Positions 25,901 to 40,900 of a stretch of DNA of 64,000 nucleotides are shown here, one piece after another. Positions within the stretch are counted from its first letter, which is position 1; every line of letters begins with the position of its first letter. The DNA lies in contig VWZW01000878.1 in the NCBI GenBank assembly GCA_013397115.1, positions 791,496 through 855,495 on the forward strand. The letters are read 5' to 3'. The stretch comes from Edolisoma coerulescens (lineage: Eukaryota; Chordata; Aves; Passeriformes; Campephagidae). The translations under genes and the position numbers were made by a program. Below the pieces are notes generated by a model that made no database searches, was not told where the DNA came from, and saw only the letters and a program-made list of their open reading frames with translations.

Positions 25901-28900
25901 TCCAATGACCCAGTATTAAAACTAGGCTTCTCATCAATACCTCTAGAGAGCATGGCTTTTAAAAGTGGAGCCTCAAATCAATATTTAAGAATCTGTTTTA
26001 CCATCTGCACTGAGTTGCTGCAGCTTGTCACAAACCTCAAGGGAGGGTGCATTAGTGCTGAAAGGCAAAGCCAGATCAATAGCTAAAGATCAGTGGGTGG
26101 GAGTTTCACTACAGAGTTGCTTAGATTAATATAACTTTGCCAGTGAGTTTGTTAATAAAGAGAAATGGTGCTAAAGAGAGAAAAGGAATTGAAAAAACAC
26201 AAAGCCAATCTAGAAGATCAAGCCTCTTCAAACCTCATCTCACAAAGACTTATGTGCGTGTTTAATGCCACGTGTTGTGAGCAATCCCAAGGAGTTAATG
26301 GGACATAAAACTACTACTGCTCTACAGCCAAACTGATGTGTAAGTCGTTCTGATCTTGATATATAAGATTAGTGATAAGTGGGTTTTTTCTCCCCCAGCA
26401 AAACAAGATCTTGAAAGCTGGTTTCATGAGACATTAAAAAGCAGTATTTGTTGCTATCGAAAAAATTAAGCAAACAAGACAGGAATTTTAATAGACTGAA
26501 TAATTAAATCAATCTTACAGCAATTATTTGCTTTATCTGTGTGTGGTTGGGGGAGAGGGGTTAATGAAACACCTCTTCAATCATAAATCATTTACCATTG
26601 CTTCAGGCTTTTCTCTTTCCTCCTCGTATTTGATAGCTAGAAGTATATAAATCAGGTTTTTTCTTCCTCAGATTTAATTTTAACATATCTTGCACAACTG
26701 GAGGAAATACTATATAGACATAATTGCATTTCTGTAGAAACATTTTTGAATTTTCATTAGCTGTGTTTCAAATATCTTTATTATACATTCATCTGAACTG
26801 TGCAGAATGGAAGCTTTGGAGCCCATGCTAAAGGCAATCTGTTACTAAATTTCAGTGGGATTCCTGCACAAGGAAGGATCCGTTCCAGGATCTAGTTTAG
26901 CATGCATGAAATTGTAGAAACAGACCTTTAGTGACAGTCATAATTACAAAATTATCAGGATACGGGCACATTTTTTCATTGGGGATATAAAATCAGCAAT
27001 GCATACATGCCTTTGTAGTGCATGCTTAAAAATAAATCCAGAATTAGGATAAGGAGAACAAGCCTTCATCAAGCACAGGGTCAAATCATCTCAGAAGCTC
27101 AGATAAGTTTCACTCCTATCACATGAAACTTTGCAGATTTTGCCTGAAGTGGACTTTGACGGGGCCTCTCTGTGCACAAAGGGAGAGTGATGACTGCCTC
27201 TCTCAGATGATAACCTGACATGAGACCAGATGCAGAAATAAAAAGCGTATTTTAGATGTAAAGCTCACACAGAAGAAAAACAAGTTGTCTCTTTTTCAGT
27301 CAGACAATAAGCATCATTCATTTGGAAAGGTCAATATTAATTAGCAAATCCAGCAGGGACAGTCTGTCACAGGCTTTTTTGTGCATCTGGTTGTTCTCTG
27401 TTGCAAATGAAAGATAATCCATATTCAGTCAGAGGTCTGAAAGCTGTCTTGTCTCTGAAATTCCAACCTGCTTTAAACAACTGGTAAATATAGTTAATTT
27501 AATTTTAAAAATTCAACATGTTTGAGTAGATTATCCTTGATTTCTGTCTTGGCTGCTTCCACGGTTCTGAATTCTTTAAAATCAAAGGTAATCTCAAAAA
27601 AGCCCAGCAGATAACCCAACTGAGTTACATGCCTGACTGACAGGACAGGGGCAATTATCCTTGGGGAAAGGCTGGCATTTCTTTCAGGCCTGGATTTCAA
27701 ATAAAAATGTGGAAAAGGACTCTCAATGGAAAAATCACCCCCCTCATATTTGGGTGGCATCTCTGAGTCACGAACCAAACCTGGAATTCACTCTGCATTG
27801 CTTCGAAAACAATTTTATACTTTTAAGATACTGATTGTCCAGCCCATGGGATTGGGATGCACCAGCTGAGACGCTTTGCTCCATTCAGGGAGACTCCAGA
27901 GAAGATGGCTGTTGGGATTGCCTCTCACCTATAAAGGCTTCCTTGGTCAAAGGGAGGAGGGCTCTAAATGGCTCCTGCTACAGACCCAGAGGTCAGGAGC
28001 TTGAGAAGTCTGTCTGCAGGACAGAAAGCACCAGCTCATGGTGACAGAGGCTAACGCTATATAACCCCAAAATCTGTGTTTTTAAGATCACCATGGCAGA
28101 CAGAGCAATGAACTTGAAACTGCAGCTCCTCTTTCCTTGAAGTATTTTGCTGTAAACTTTGCACACGGGTAATGGATAATTAGAAACAGGGTTTTAGTCT
28201 ACAAATACATATTAAGAAATGAATACTAAAAAACCCTTAAAGCAACACACAGAATTTAAATAAATTACTACTTCTGAAGTATGCAACGACTTTAAGATGT
28301 TAAGGCTATTACACGAAATATCAACAGGAGTTATACTACTGAGTGACTTAAATTTCCATATTGCATAACTATACAGTTTATATTTACCATTTAATAATGG
28401 TTTTAATAATTCTGATAAACTACTGAGAAAGCTCTTTATTTTTTTTTGACTTCACATGCTCAAGCTCAGTTTTCTTTAGCTGACTGCTTTATTATATGAT
28501 TTGTTGAAACAGCCATATGTACCCATCTAGCCTACAAGCTGTTTGGAAGAATGATATTAACTCTGTGCACATTTAGGAGGATCTCTGAACATATTACTAG
28601 CAATAAAAAATAAAAACCAAATTAGCAACTATTTGTTAATTGAACAGTGGCATATTATGCTGTAAGTATATTTTTAGTCAGGATGATCTTACTGCAACAG
28701 CATCCCTATGCTTGTCTTCCTTGTCACCTGAACCCCTTGCGTGAGAATTCATGGAATTTGAGGTGGGGGTTAATTCTTTTATTTCTTCAATGTTCCCAGC
28801 TGATACTTTTGCTGCTGTCACAGATTTCCATACACTGCCTTTTTTTCTACACTGCACTGCCATGTGTGTTGTCTGATGACATCTCAAAGGCAATCTTTGG

Positions 28901-31900
28901 GTGTTTTGTAAAGTACACTTTTTAGGTGAAAGGTTCCATATTATTTAAATTAATTCCCTATTTGCTGCTGCTCGAGTTTGACTTTCATAAATGTTTTAAA
29001 TCTTTACCTATAACACCGCGGACTGCAACAACACCTTCCTCATTCCCACTCCTCTAATATTTTAAACAAGCAGGGACGTTCATCTCTTTGGCACCTCCTC
29101 TCCAGAACATCTTTGATGGCATCCTCTCTCTTTGCTACTTGCAAAGTCTGATAATAACATGGAACAGCATTATGTATGTACCTGCTCTATGGTTACAGAT
29201 CGGTCTTTCCCTGATATACATTTGCAATGGCTACAGAAGATTTTCTTGTGATCCTCACTCAGCACTGCACGATCTATTACAGAGCTGTTATAACAAGCAG
29301 TTTCAGGTAGTCCATTATAGATACAACACATTTCATCACACCTTATCAGTATCTCAATGACCATTTTAAAATTCAGCTACTGACCTGATATTCTTTCAAT
29401 GCCTTATTAATAGATTTGGTGGTCTGAGATAATTTTTCTAAGGGACAGAGATCCCCATCACAACTCATCACACAAATTGGCAGCTTGCTATTAAATCTCA
29501 GCAGAGGCATCAAGGATGAGTACATATGGAAGTAGTCTCATCTCGTCCATGTCAAAGCCATGAGGATTTATAAGGGAAACCTTGTAGTGCTGCTGTCACT
29601 AATGCCGAAAAGAGAGATTTTGCCACTGAGCTTAGAAAACCAGAAATCTTCAAGACATTATAATTTATTAACATCCTATGTTGGTTGACTTACACTACAG
29701 ATATTAGTATGTAATTTATTTTTACAGTATGGCACTCTCTAAACCTGTACAAATGGAAGGGCCCTTCCCCCAAGAGCTGCAATGGACTTTATCAGAGCTA
29801 CAGAGGTTTGAATAAATAAGGGGAAAAGGAGTAAATGCAAAAGTTCACAACATATGCTAATTATCCAGGTATTTTTGGAAGTTTTACACTGGATCTTTCA
29901 TCCCTAAAAATATGTACATCCATTACAATCTTGGAACAGCATCTGAAATACAGCACACAGTGATACTAGACTGTGCTGAGAAAGCAGGGATGCATGGCAG
30001 AACATGAGGGTTTACAGTGACTCCAGTTGTAGTGTTTTGCTTGAGAAGTGAAGTCAGTTATGGGGAAAGACTGAAAGACAAGCCAAGCTAGGAGAGCAGG
30101 GTACTGATTGTGCATATGCACCAGATGTAAATTTAGCAACTGTAAACAGGAATCAGATGCACAGTCAAGGTACTAGAGAGACAATCATGCAAATAACTTG
30201 ATTTTGCAGACTGGTTTTTGATATATCCTTTTGGGCTGACATGGGCTGTATATAATTAACTTTGCTTGTCTCTGAGAGCTATACTGAAACCACTCCAATC
30301 AGCAGTACGTGGGCCTACTCCTTTTAACACTTTGGAAGTTCTACCATTGCTGTATCAATTTTGCACTGTACACACTCAGATTCTCAATGAGCTTGACTTG
30401 ACTTCAGTGCAGGAATGCTACATTAAATGGCTATTTTCTAACTCATAGATCTGGAAAATGGGGTTTAATCAATGACCATTAGACCTTGCGCTCCCTTCTG
30501 GCATAAAATGCCTTCTTTCATCCAGCATTGCTGTATTGTGGCTTTAATAAGTTCTGATTGGCATTTGGCATTGAGTTACAGGGGCATGGAGGCCTTATTA
30601 GCAGGAAGAAATGGAAGTATTACAGAATAAAACAATTAAGTGGGACAGGATAACTCACAGCATTGTGTCAGACTGTGTCATGCTTACATTTCACTTCACG
30701 GTATTGAATTCCCCCAACGAGTACAAGGAGATACAGCTAACAAAGGTAAAACACTTCTCTGCTTAGGAAATCGTCCTTGAAGGTTATTTTCTGTAATTGG
30801 AGACCACATCCTAAGAGGTTCTGAGCATGTGCATTTCCCCTTGCAGTCAAAAGGCCTAGTCAAAGGTTTTTTACTATATTCACTTCAGTTTTAAAAATAC
30901 CTTATGTACAAAATCTGTGCACCACTTAGGTCTCATTTAAATCTTCACATGCTTTTCCCTCTCCTTTTGCCCCTACTAATAAGATCTGCCTACCTCAAAC
31001 AGGTTCAAGTAGGCACTGAATGACATAAAACCTCTTCTGTGCTCTGGTACTAAAAGAATTTCTCTTGAATTTCCTTCGAATGTGTCAACATTGCAAAAGA
31101 AACTGATGACCCAGTTCTGTGAGCTGGAGGTGTCCTGGAAGAGCCCTAGTCCTGAAGGTGACTAAAGCAGAGCCACCACAGCTCATTCATGAGGTTCTCA
31201 GCTTCTCAGCAACCAACCACATGATGCCTTTGTCTGGGCATTGTCAGTCTCAGAAGATTAGGAACAAACAGGTTGTTTGCATAAGGCAAAGTGCCCAGGC
31301 ATGCCATATTACTGGTGGGAAGAACCACAGCCTGTCTTCTCTAGACCATAAAGAGCTGACAGTGAGACAACATAAACATGCATTTTTCTTCAACTTTTAC
31401 TTTGAGAACAAAGACAGTCACATATTTTGAAATTTTACTTCATTCTTCTTTTGTATATTTCAGATATGAACTATCATGAATTGGTGGCGCATCTCAAAAT
31501 TTCCCAGGCTACATAAAATCACGTAGGACAGATGACAACTTCTATACCAACACAATTATTGTTTCTTCCCTCCTTCCCCCCCCATTACTTACTGCATTTC
31601 CTCTGAGTCTGTTCAGACATAATATTGAAAAAATACATACAGGGAAAGCTGGACTACATTTTTAGGAAGGATACTGAGATTTCCTAATCCAGAAAAAGGG
31701 ATTTGAAATTTGAAGGCAGTCTGACAATCAAAATTTACTTTCTGCAGCACTCAGAACAGTACTTGTGTATTCAAACCAGTATGCTCATCCACTTAAATAC
31801 TCCCTCATCCTCTTTGATTTGTTAGGAATCCTCTCTCTTTTGCTAAAGAGTTTTGGGTTCTTCACTGATCCCTGCAATAAGAACCATAAGGGCAACCAGT

Positions 31901-34900
31901 CACAGACATGACTGTTACCAAAGTCATAGCTAATACTTGCACAGGTGAAATAAAATTCTTTTTGCTGTTTTCAGATGTGCCTGCAAGTGAGAAACTGATA
32001 CACTGGGGTATGCACACATCTACGTGCTGTCTGTGAACAGTAAGACTGTAATGACATCTGGGGCTCAATGGAGCAAGGACTTACGCTTGGAATGTTTGTC
32101 ACAGAGAGCTGATGCCCTCATGTCGCAGAGTCTCAGGGATCCTTTGCTGCTGCTGTAGACAAAGAGATTGCAGTGATGGGGATGGAACTCAGAGGCTGTA
32201 ATCACTTCTGTCAGGTCCTCCATATTGGCTGGCTTTATATCTACAATGTCTGAATGGAAGTTTCATCAAGGAAAATGCAGTTGTCTGCAAGTAAACCATG
32301 ACTCTTACTTGACGGAAGCATGTAAATGTACACACATGTAATGCTTTTAAAGATATACTCATTTTTTTGGTAGTAGTGCAGTTTTAAATTTCCATACCTG
32401 GCCCACTTACACCAAAGAGCAATGTCAAACTCAAAGTCTGCACAGTTTTACTGCAGATGCCATAAGCAGGTCACCATTTGTCCATGCTCTGCAAAGACAT
32501 CAAAGAAAGAGTGTTGCAGGGATATAGAATTCTCACCTTCATTGAAACTAACAGAGAGCAGGCATCTGTATCTCCTGCACTTGCTATTGAAACCACTGCT
32601 CTATCCCAGATAATACTGACTGAGAGGGAACAATGCACAGCTCAGATCTGCTCACTCCAGTAAGGCTCACTGGCTTTTCTAATCATGCAACTTAAGCTAA
32701 AAAATACATGTAGCTTAAGGTAAAAGACTCAAACAAAAAAAAAAAAAGGAAAAGGTACTTTTTTTGCAAGGGCACATGTGGCACACACAGAAGTATTTAT
32801 GCAAATAATTTTGGGTGAATATACACTAATACATTTTCCTTTAAAAAAATTATGTATGGTATTAGGTTTGCTATTTGAATACTTACAAAGAGGTATCTGA
32901 AATGTCAGTCTTAGGTTTTTATGTAAATGACGCCCACTACCGAAATCAGTATGAATTTCTGTGACTGAGAATCGTACACCTGAATCATTTAACTGAACAT
33001 CATCCGGAACAAAAATACATCAAGTATCTACTTTCCCAATCACAAACTTGTCAGCTGGATCACCAAAGATTACCCACATGAAGTGTAACTCACATGGTGC
33101 CTCTCTAACACTTATATCTCCACTCATACACATTACCTGCCTTAAAACCCAGGACCCACACTGAGCCTGTGTTTGGAGGCGAAGGCCAGTCTGTGGAAGA
33201 TTGCTTATAGAGAAAAGAATGAAAGTAACAGTCTCGTGAGGGGGCTGTAAGAAAGCAGTAGATATTCAAGCATTAAATGAAAGAAGGATATATATGTAAA
33301 GCAGTACATTTAAATAAGATTGTCCATTTTCACATGGCCCTCAGCAATCTGCTACAGATAAGCCATCCCAATGTTAACAAATCCTTCCAACAAGAGTAGT
33401 AATATTACCCTATTTTACTGATGAGTTTGTGTGAGAAGCAATAAAGGATTTGCATAAGATCACATAGGAAATGCATGGCAGAACAAACCCAGATCTACTG
33501 AGTCCCAGTGCAGTGCCCTAAACACAAATCATCTCAGTGCCTGGATTCCCTGAACATAAAATTTGAATCAGCTGACGTTCAAAATTTAAACATCTCAGAG
33601 GATAAGATAAATGAGAAAATCTGTTTTATTGATGGCAAGAGAAATCATATATCATGGTACTAAGCCTGTTTCTGTTCCCACTGTGACCACTTCCCAAATG
33701 GAAGACCAATCAAAGACCTTTGATTGATTTCTGTGGGAATGGGATACAGTCTATCACCCCTTTACACTCTGTACTTTGATCTTTCCCAAAAATATAGGTC
33801 TGGAACACTACAGAGAAATAGTACAAGAGATTCAGAGATAATTATCTTGATGACTGTGCATACATCACATTGTTGTGTTTTTGGGGTTTCTTTTTTCCCC
33901 ATGCGGTTTAGAAAGGAAAATATCAGTAAAACTATTAATATCTTGTGACATTTAATAACAACTGGGAATGAATTAATGTTGCATTTTAACTGCATTCCTG
34001 CTTACTTTTACTATCACATTTGCATCCATCTCCAAGAATCCATCATGATTAATATGAGTGCAATGAATGTTAAGATGTAGAAACATTGATTTACCTCTTT
34101 CATAAAGCATCAATAAATAATCCTGAAAATCAACAGAAAAAAAAATAACCTTTATTCAGTTATGTGTATTTGGTGAATTTGTCTCAAGAAAAACCTTTAA
34201 GTAAAAGCAATTGCTTTCAGGGATTGAATTGCTTTGTGGAGTTCAGAGAAATTATAGTTACTCAATAGAAGAATTTCACCTCTCAGCAGAGAGATGAATA
34301 ATTGCTGAGTGATGAGAAAGATATAAAATATAAATGGAGTATGTGGAACGGTCATGGTAAGTATCATTTTTCTGGATGCTGAAGACACTATTGATGAATT
34401 TCCTTTCATTGCGTAAAATGAATAAACCTATGCTGAATAATGAAATTAAATATTCCATGCTCCTGCCAGAAAAGCAGGAAATACTTGAAACAGACTACAT
34501 TTCCAGATGTGATCTAAATCTCCACTGAGAAAGAACCTCATTTGCCTACTGAGGATCATAGCAAAAATGAAAATTCATCATTTCACTAGATTTAGAAAAA
34601 TTAAAACAATAACACTGTATTGAAGTAAACAACCAAGGGACTAGATAGTTGCAGAAGAGATTTACCCCAAATGCATTTGTAATAATAGACAGAAAAACAG
34701 CCTTTGTTTTGACAGCTACAGAATCCAATATATCAAAAGAAGAATATGTCACACAAAAGAACATTTTCCTCCTCTCATGATTTTTGCCATCTATTTGAAA
34801 ACAATCAAGTACAGCTTGACATGTGATGTGTGGGAACTGTATTTAAACTAGCATGACATGGTAAGGGCAAGCATCTCCCATGAGACATTTCTCATTTCTA

Positions 34901-37900
34901 TTTTTCTATCTTCCCTTTGTGTCTTTTCTTCCTTTTAAGCACAGCATTGCATGGCAGGAAAAAATAATAAAATAAAAAACCAAATTGTACCAGACAGTGC
35001 ACTTCAGAAACAGGGCCTTTGGTGAACTTGAAAAGCACGAAACAGAGGGAATCTGGCAGAAACTGATTAAATGAAAATTCCACTGCTAAAGAGAAAATGA
35101 TGGTAATGGCACAAATCTGTAGAGTTGTCTCCTACACTACTGCCTTCCCCTGCAATCGGATCTTATGGAGGGCTGTCTCCAGTGAGGCATGGTCCTTCTC
35201 CCCCACTGCACTCATCTCTGAAATACCAGTCACATCTGACTCTTGTTGTACCACATGTGATCTGCTTCATTTTCAGAATATGGATAAAACACCTAGGACG
35301 AAAGGTATCTAAGACAGAAAGAACAGAGTGTTCAGTTCACCACTGGCAGTGTGCTAGGATATAATTCTGTTGTCCTAAAAAAGTCAGTGTTTCTGTGCCT
35401 TAACAGAGTATAAATTTCCCCTAAGAAAATGAAAAATATCTTCATATTGCTTTGACTCCCACACATGCTTGACAAGAACAAGGCATTTTGATCCCTAGTA
35501 GATACCTGCACTAAGGGAAGGCTGAACTGGCGCCTTGCCAGTGATGGGCTAGAATACATTGCCAGTCTTTTAATTCATTAACATTAAAACAAGGAATAGA
35601 AAATATCTTCTTGCTTGCAAGAAATAGAACAGGTCCTTCCCCCTTAACTATTTGCTGTCTTACATACCAGATCTGTCCTCTACTGCTTGGCTCCATGAAA
35701 CAGGATAAAGCTATGAAGAGGCCAGCAGACTTTCTAGATGCTCTCCACAGCAAAATGGAAATGAAAGGTCAAGTACACTTGGCAACTACAATGGTGAGAA
35801 ATGATGTTCTTACAGTTGGGTTAGTAGAGCTACAAGGAAAGGCAATTTTGGGAAAGGCAACAAAGCTACTCGAAGGCAATGTAACCTCAACTTTGGCTGA
35901 CCGTCTACATTGCCTTCCCCAAACTGTTCAAGAACAGAAGTATAACAAAGAAGAGTGAGCAGGGCAGGGCCTGGCTGTGAGGAGGCTTTAGAGAAAGATC
36001 TGAGGGAGGGGGAAGGGGGAGAGAAGAAAAACACTAAGAGAGGAAGGAGGAAAGAGCATAAGGAAAGGCATGATTAAAAACCTGCAATGATATGCAGTGT
36101 GAGAAATGTGATCTGAGTACACAATTCAGTTACATGGTATGTTTAGTTCTAATCCAGTATTTTGTGCTGCTGTTGTGCAGCTGATAGCAAAATGAGGATA
36201 ACAGGAGGAAGAAAATTTGTTCCATTGCCTCTGGGCCACTGATCTAACAGAAATATTCCCCTCTGGGAGAAGGCACTCCACAAAGTTCCTTTTATTGCAG
36301 GTTACAAAGTTGACCCTCACCTTGATCCAAAATTCATATTAATCAGACTTCTCCTCTTGATCAGCTAGAATATAAATGAGTATGCCTGCTTTATGCTCAT
36401 GCCAAAACATGTATAATGAGAATATGGAAAATACACAGGGTTCCTGCTGAGCAAAAAAGGTCCCAGAATAAGTTTCCTTGTATGATAATGGAAACATAGC
36501 AGCCTCCTCAAAACAGATTAAATTCCCTTTGAAGTGAACAGTATGCATAAAGAAATAGCAGCTTCACCTTCCTGAAACCATCAAGGAATTCTACAAGAAA
36601 CTGAATTTTGTAGAGAACAAATTTGCAACTCACAAGATATGGCATATAAGGGATTGAATCTTCTATCATTATTTCAGAGTAATTTTTAAATGACTTGTGG
36701 GTTGACTGCAAGAGGGAAATAATCTTTTTGGTGGTCAGAAGAAGGCTTGAAAAAAAAAATACTTGCCTCCTCCCCCTTTATTCAACTGCAATGGAGGAGG
36801 AGAGGCTTTCTTAAAGCCAGACAAAATTTTCCATAGTAACTTCACAAGAAAAACAAAACTCTCATCTTTCTTATTTCAATATATGCTGATATGACACTTC
36901 ATTTTTATCCCTGCGTGGGACTTCGGTTTTTGCAAATTTAAGCACTTTCAAAAAATAACCTTCAGCATAACCAAACCTGGCTGTTCCTTGTGTTTTCCAC
37001 AGAGGTTTGTTCAGACTACTAATTTTGTCTGCATCTCACACCTACATTTCAGCCTAGCCCTAGAAAGATTCAGTGACTAATAGTTGAAATCAATAGCAAT
37101 TCATGGAAGCTGCCAGGGCTTCAGTTTAGAGTAATTGATTACTGTGGTCCTGCTGAGGCTCTACACTTTCAATATAAGCATTTCTCTGAGTGGTTTCCTC
37201 TGTTAGTCATTTAGTGCACACTATTTTCATTACAAGGAGGGAACTGAGATGCTTACAAATCAAGCTCTACCAGTTTTACACTTCCTACATGATGGTTATA
37301 TCATTCCTACACCATGTGCCAGCTGAGAAAACGAATTCCAAATGGCTCCAGTCTTCTTCCAGGCTGGGTACCTCAGGCCTCAGTATGCTTGACAACATCA
37401 TGATGTGATTACATCAATCTTATTATCAACGAAAGAAGCAAGCCCTAACTTTTAAATAACCATCAACTCACTCCTTTCTTCCCATTTCTTATAGCTACAC
37501 AGTATGTTTTCACTGTCAAATGATAATTCTACAACAGGCATAACTTGACAGTATGGACAGCACTGGATAGGGTCAACCTTCTGAATCTCTGTGTTTCAGG
37601 CCTGTTGTCCAAGAGCCAAGGGTTCCTGGAATGAGCTGTCAATAGGTTAATAGATGTGGCCTTTTCTTCAAAGTCCAGTGTTTTACCTTAGGCAAAGACA
37701 GTATTTATATTCCAAGTACTCCTAATAGCCACAGTGTCAATGTTTTCCATCGCACAGCATTTGCCCAGTGCTCCACTAAAAGCATGCACTATATGGGGTT
37801 TTTTGTAAGCCCAGAGAGCTGCAATTACATTTCTCTATCATTTGACTCTTCTGAACCACAAAAACAGGAACTGCTGCTTAAGCGTGTGCTCCTCCCCACT

Positions 37901-40900
37901 GTCCTGAACCTAATACGTGTTAATGCAAGGTATCGATCCATACTAAGTGGAACAATGTCAGCCCAATTCCATTTTTAATTTCATGGTCTTTATAACAGTG
38001 ATTCTTCAGACATCATACTGGAGTTGGGAACTCTGGCAACAGTCTCACACTGGTGGTGATTTGCTTAAAATACCAATTTAAATGACATGATTTTGACTGG
38101 CAATAAAACGTCTTTATCAAAGGCGTTCCGACAGTGCCATTACGATAGTACAAAGGCTTCTGTAATTTTCCTCATATCAGGATTATGAGATACAGAAAGA
38201 GTAAAAACCACTATGGGGCCTGTTAGCTCTATGTGGAAGGCCAAACCATAGCCAATTACGTTAGGTGCTGTGCAAACACAAAGTAAAGCGATTGCTCATG
38301 ATATAAAGAAAATGTACAAAGAGCATACAAAGAAGAGATTAAGAATTGTTAACACAATTCTGTGGACTTCTGAGGTTTCTTAAGTCAAGGATTACAGCCT
38401 AAGTTAGATGAGAAAGAGCTGTTCGTGGAAGAAGGAAAGTCATGGTCATAGCTAAAAGGCTGCAGTAGCAATAAAGTTGCCAGCTATTCAGCTAGAACTA
38501 GCCATAAAAGAGAATTTGGCCGTGTTAGCTAAACAAGAGGTTGAGATCTAGCTCATCCAGAGACATGGATGATATATTCGGTACATCCCTGTCTTATTGG
38601 CAGTGCACTTTTACACAGTGTGGGTAATAAGAGATTTGCATGCTGGAATGATGCTCCTTGGGCAATTTGGCCTCACATTTATCCTCAGCATGCCACTGTC
38701 ACTACAAGACGGCCCATGTCTCCTCACAGTCTAGTATGTAATGCTCCAGCCAGAGTCATGCCTAATTTTGCTCTCTATTTCTGTCTTCTAACACCATAAA
38801 ACTTACAAGACACGAGGAGCACAAAGGTGAACGCTCAGATCCTTTCTATGGGTTTAGGAACCAAGATGTTACTGATTTTCTGGCAGGTGATAGAAACCAG
38901 AGTGCCTCAGGATGATGGGACAAGAGTTATTCAAGAACGTAACCTAAATACCAAACTTCTGAACCAAAGCTGAAACTCCTGGACTTTCTGTCTCAAGTTT
39001 CATTTGGAACTGGAGATACTTGGCAAGAAATTAAAAGTAGTATTAGAAAAATTTTCCATTCATTAAGTTTAAAGCAAAGTAGAGTCAGTATCAGTGCTAA
39101 TGTTTCACAGAGAATGAAAGTGAGGCATGAAGTGGAAAAGGCTTGGCAAAGGTCAGTTTAAGAGCCAGTATGACCAATAGCTCTGGATTCTGATCTAGTG
39201 GTTTCTCTTTTCCCTACCTGCAGTCATGGGAGTATTCACTCGGTTCTCTTCTTGGTTATTTGGTTTTGAGAGGTTACTGTTATTCTCATTATTACATTTG
39301 TCTTTTGCGACTTTCTCCCAGAATGCATACTGGTCTAAAGACTCATTCTGAATTTGAGAGATCTCATTCTGATTTTTGCAACATCAGAATTACTCTGCAT
39401 TCCTAATATCTTGGTAGGATAAAAAGCGACAGCAGCCAAAAAAAAGCCCTGAATCTCCATTTCACAAATATTACTTGAAAAAAGAATTAACATATTTTAA
39501 ATGGACTTAGTAAAATTTTAGGAAATTGCTTTTACTGCCATAAATTCAGTAAACATCAGACTTTGCTGTATTCAAGTTGCGGAAAAACAAATCTTATGTA
39601 TAAGAGAAACTGCCTATGGAGTAGCTGCAACATTTGACTAAGTGTTGAAAGCACAGAATTGTAGAGTAGCACTGCTAGGAAAGAGACTATTTTAAATGGT
39701 GCAAGTCACATTCAAACTTTATCATAGATAGCCTGTTCATACACGTTGCAACCAATGATTTACTTAGAGAATAATGAATTTAGAAGTAGATACTGGAAAA
39801 CTTCAACTTATTTAGGAATGGAATTTTTGCTTGTTTTTTTTGAACAGAACACCCGCATTTTCATCTGCAGACACAGTCACATGCCTGCTTTAGCAACTAC
39901 CATATGCAGATTCAAATTTTCAAGAGCAAAGACATCATTATCTGCAAATACACAGCTGAAAGAAAAGTGGATGAATCGACAGAGGAAGACTTGCCTTTGT
40001 AAATGCACACCTGCAGTCACTCAGTCACTGAAAGATCGCAAAGTCATATTTAGTGCACATATTTGCATATGAATTGATTATGATTTGTCTGAAACTACTG
40101 TGGCACGCTTAATGTTACACTTGGAACACAAATACCAGAAGAGCCTCAGGTACATATAAATTATTAATAGAAGAGCCCTATTAAGTCCCCCAGCTTAGCT
40201 TCTCTTAGGCAGTGCTGTTCTATGTAGCACAGTTAAGTGGCACCATGTACTACATAGTGGCAATGGTTCCAAGAAAAGAGTCATTCAATATTAATGAGGC
40301 AAGGATTATTTATAAACAAAAGCAGTATAATCTCATCATTCACAAACCTTTCCTGAAATACATTAGATGCTTAACAGAAACTGAGAAGGATCTACTTTGT
40401 TTACTGAAGAGGGTCCCTGGTAGTACAGAGAAATAAAACATACAAAGTTCCCCAAACTCCATCTTAAAAATAGGGATTTCTTCCCACATAATTTGGAAAT
40501 AAGAGATAAAATGTCTTTTCTTCTTCTTCTTCTTCTTTTTTTTTTTTTTTTTTAATGAATAACCTATATGCTAACAGGTAATCCTATCAAGAAATTTCTT
40601 CTTGGTAATTACTAAAATCCCATGCAGCAGAGGAAGATCTGTCTCTTAAATAAAAGCAGACACAGAAATTTCAGCTGGAGGGTATAGACTCTTTAGAGCA
40701 TTTTGGTGGTGATTTTTCTTTCCCAATATGCAACTTATTCTTTCATATACATTTCAGAAAACCCAATACAGTAGTATTTGTACTCCAGTAGACTGGAGTT
40801 ATTCCATATTTTAACTGAATTTTCAATTCAAGTCACAAATGATACATTTTTGCAAACTTTAGCTAGCTAGAAGTGTCTTTCAGAGCATAAAGGTCTCTCC

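Noticed and set aside
27494..27778. Minus-strand open frame of 94 codons with a fairly protein-like composition
   Set aside because: It lies in the same strand and intron as PPP2R2C, but it has no similarity I recognise, would break the exon 6-7 frame if spliced in, and the family has no exon at this place.
35611..35958. 115-codon plus-strand frame
   Set aside because: No recognisable domain, no splice or promoter context, antisense in an intron; length is within chance for 64 kb.
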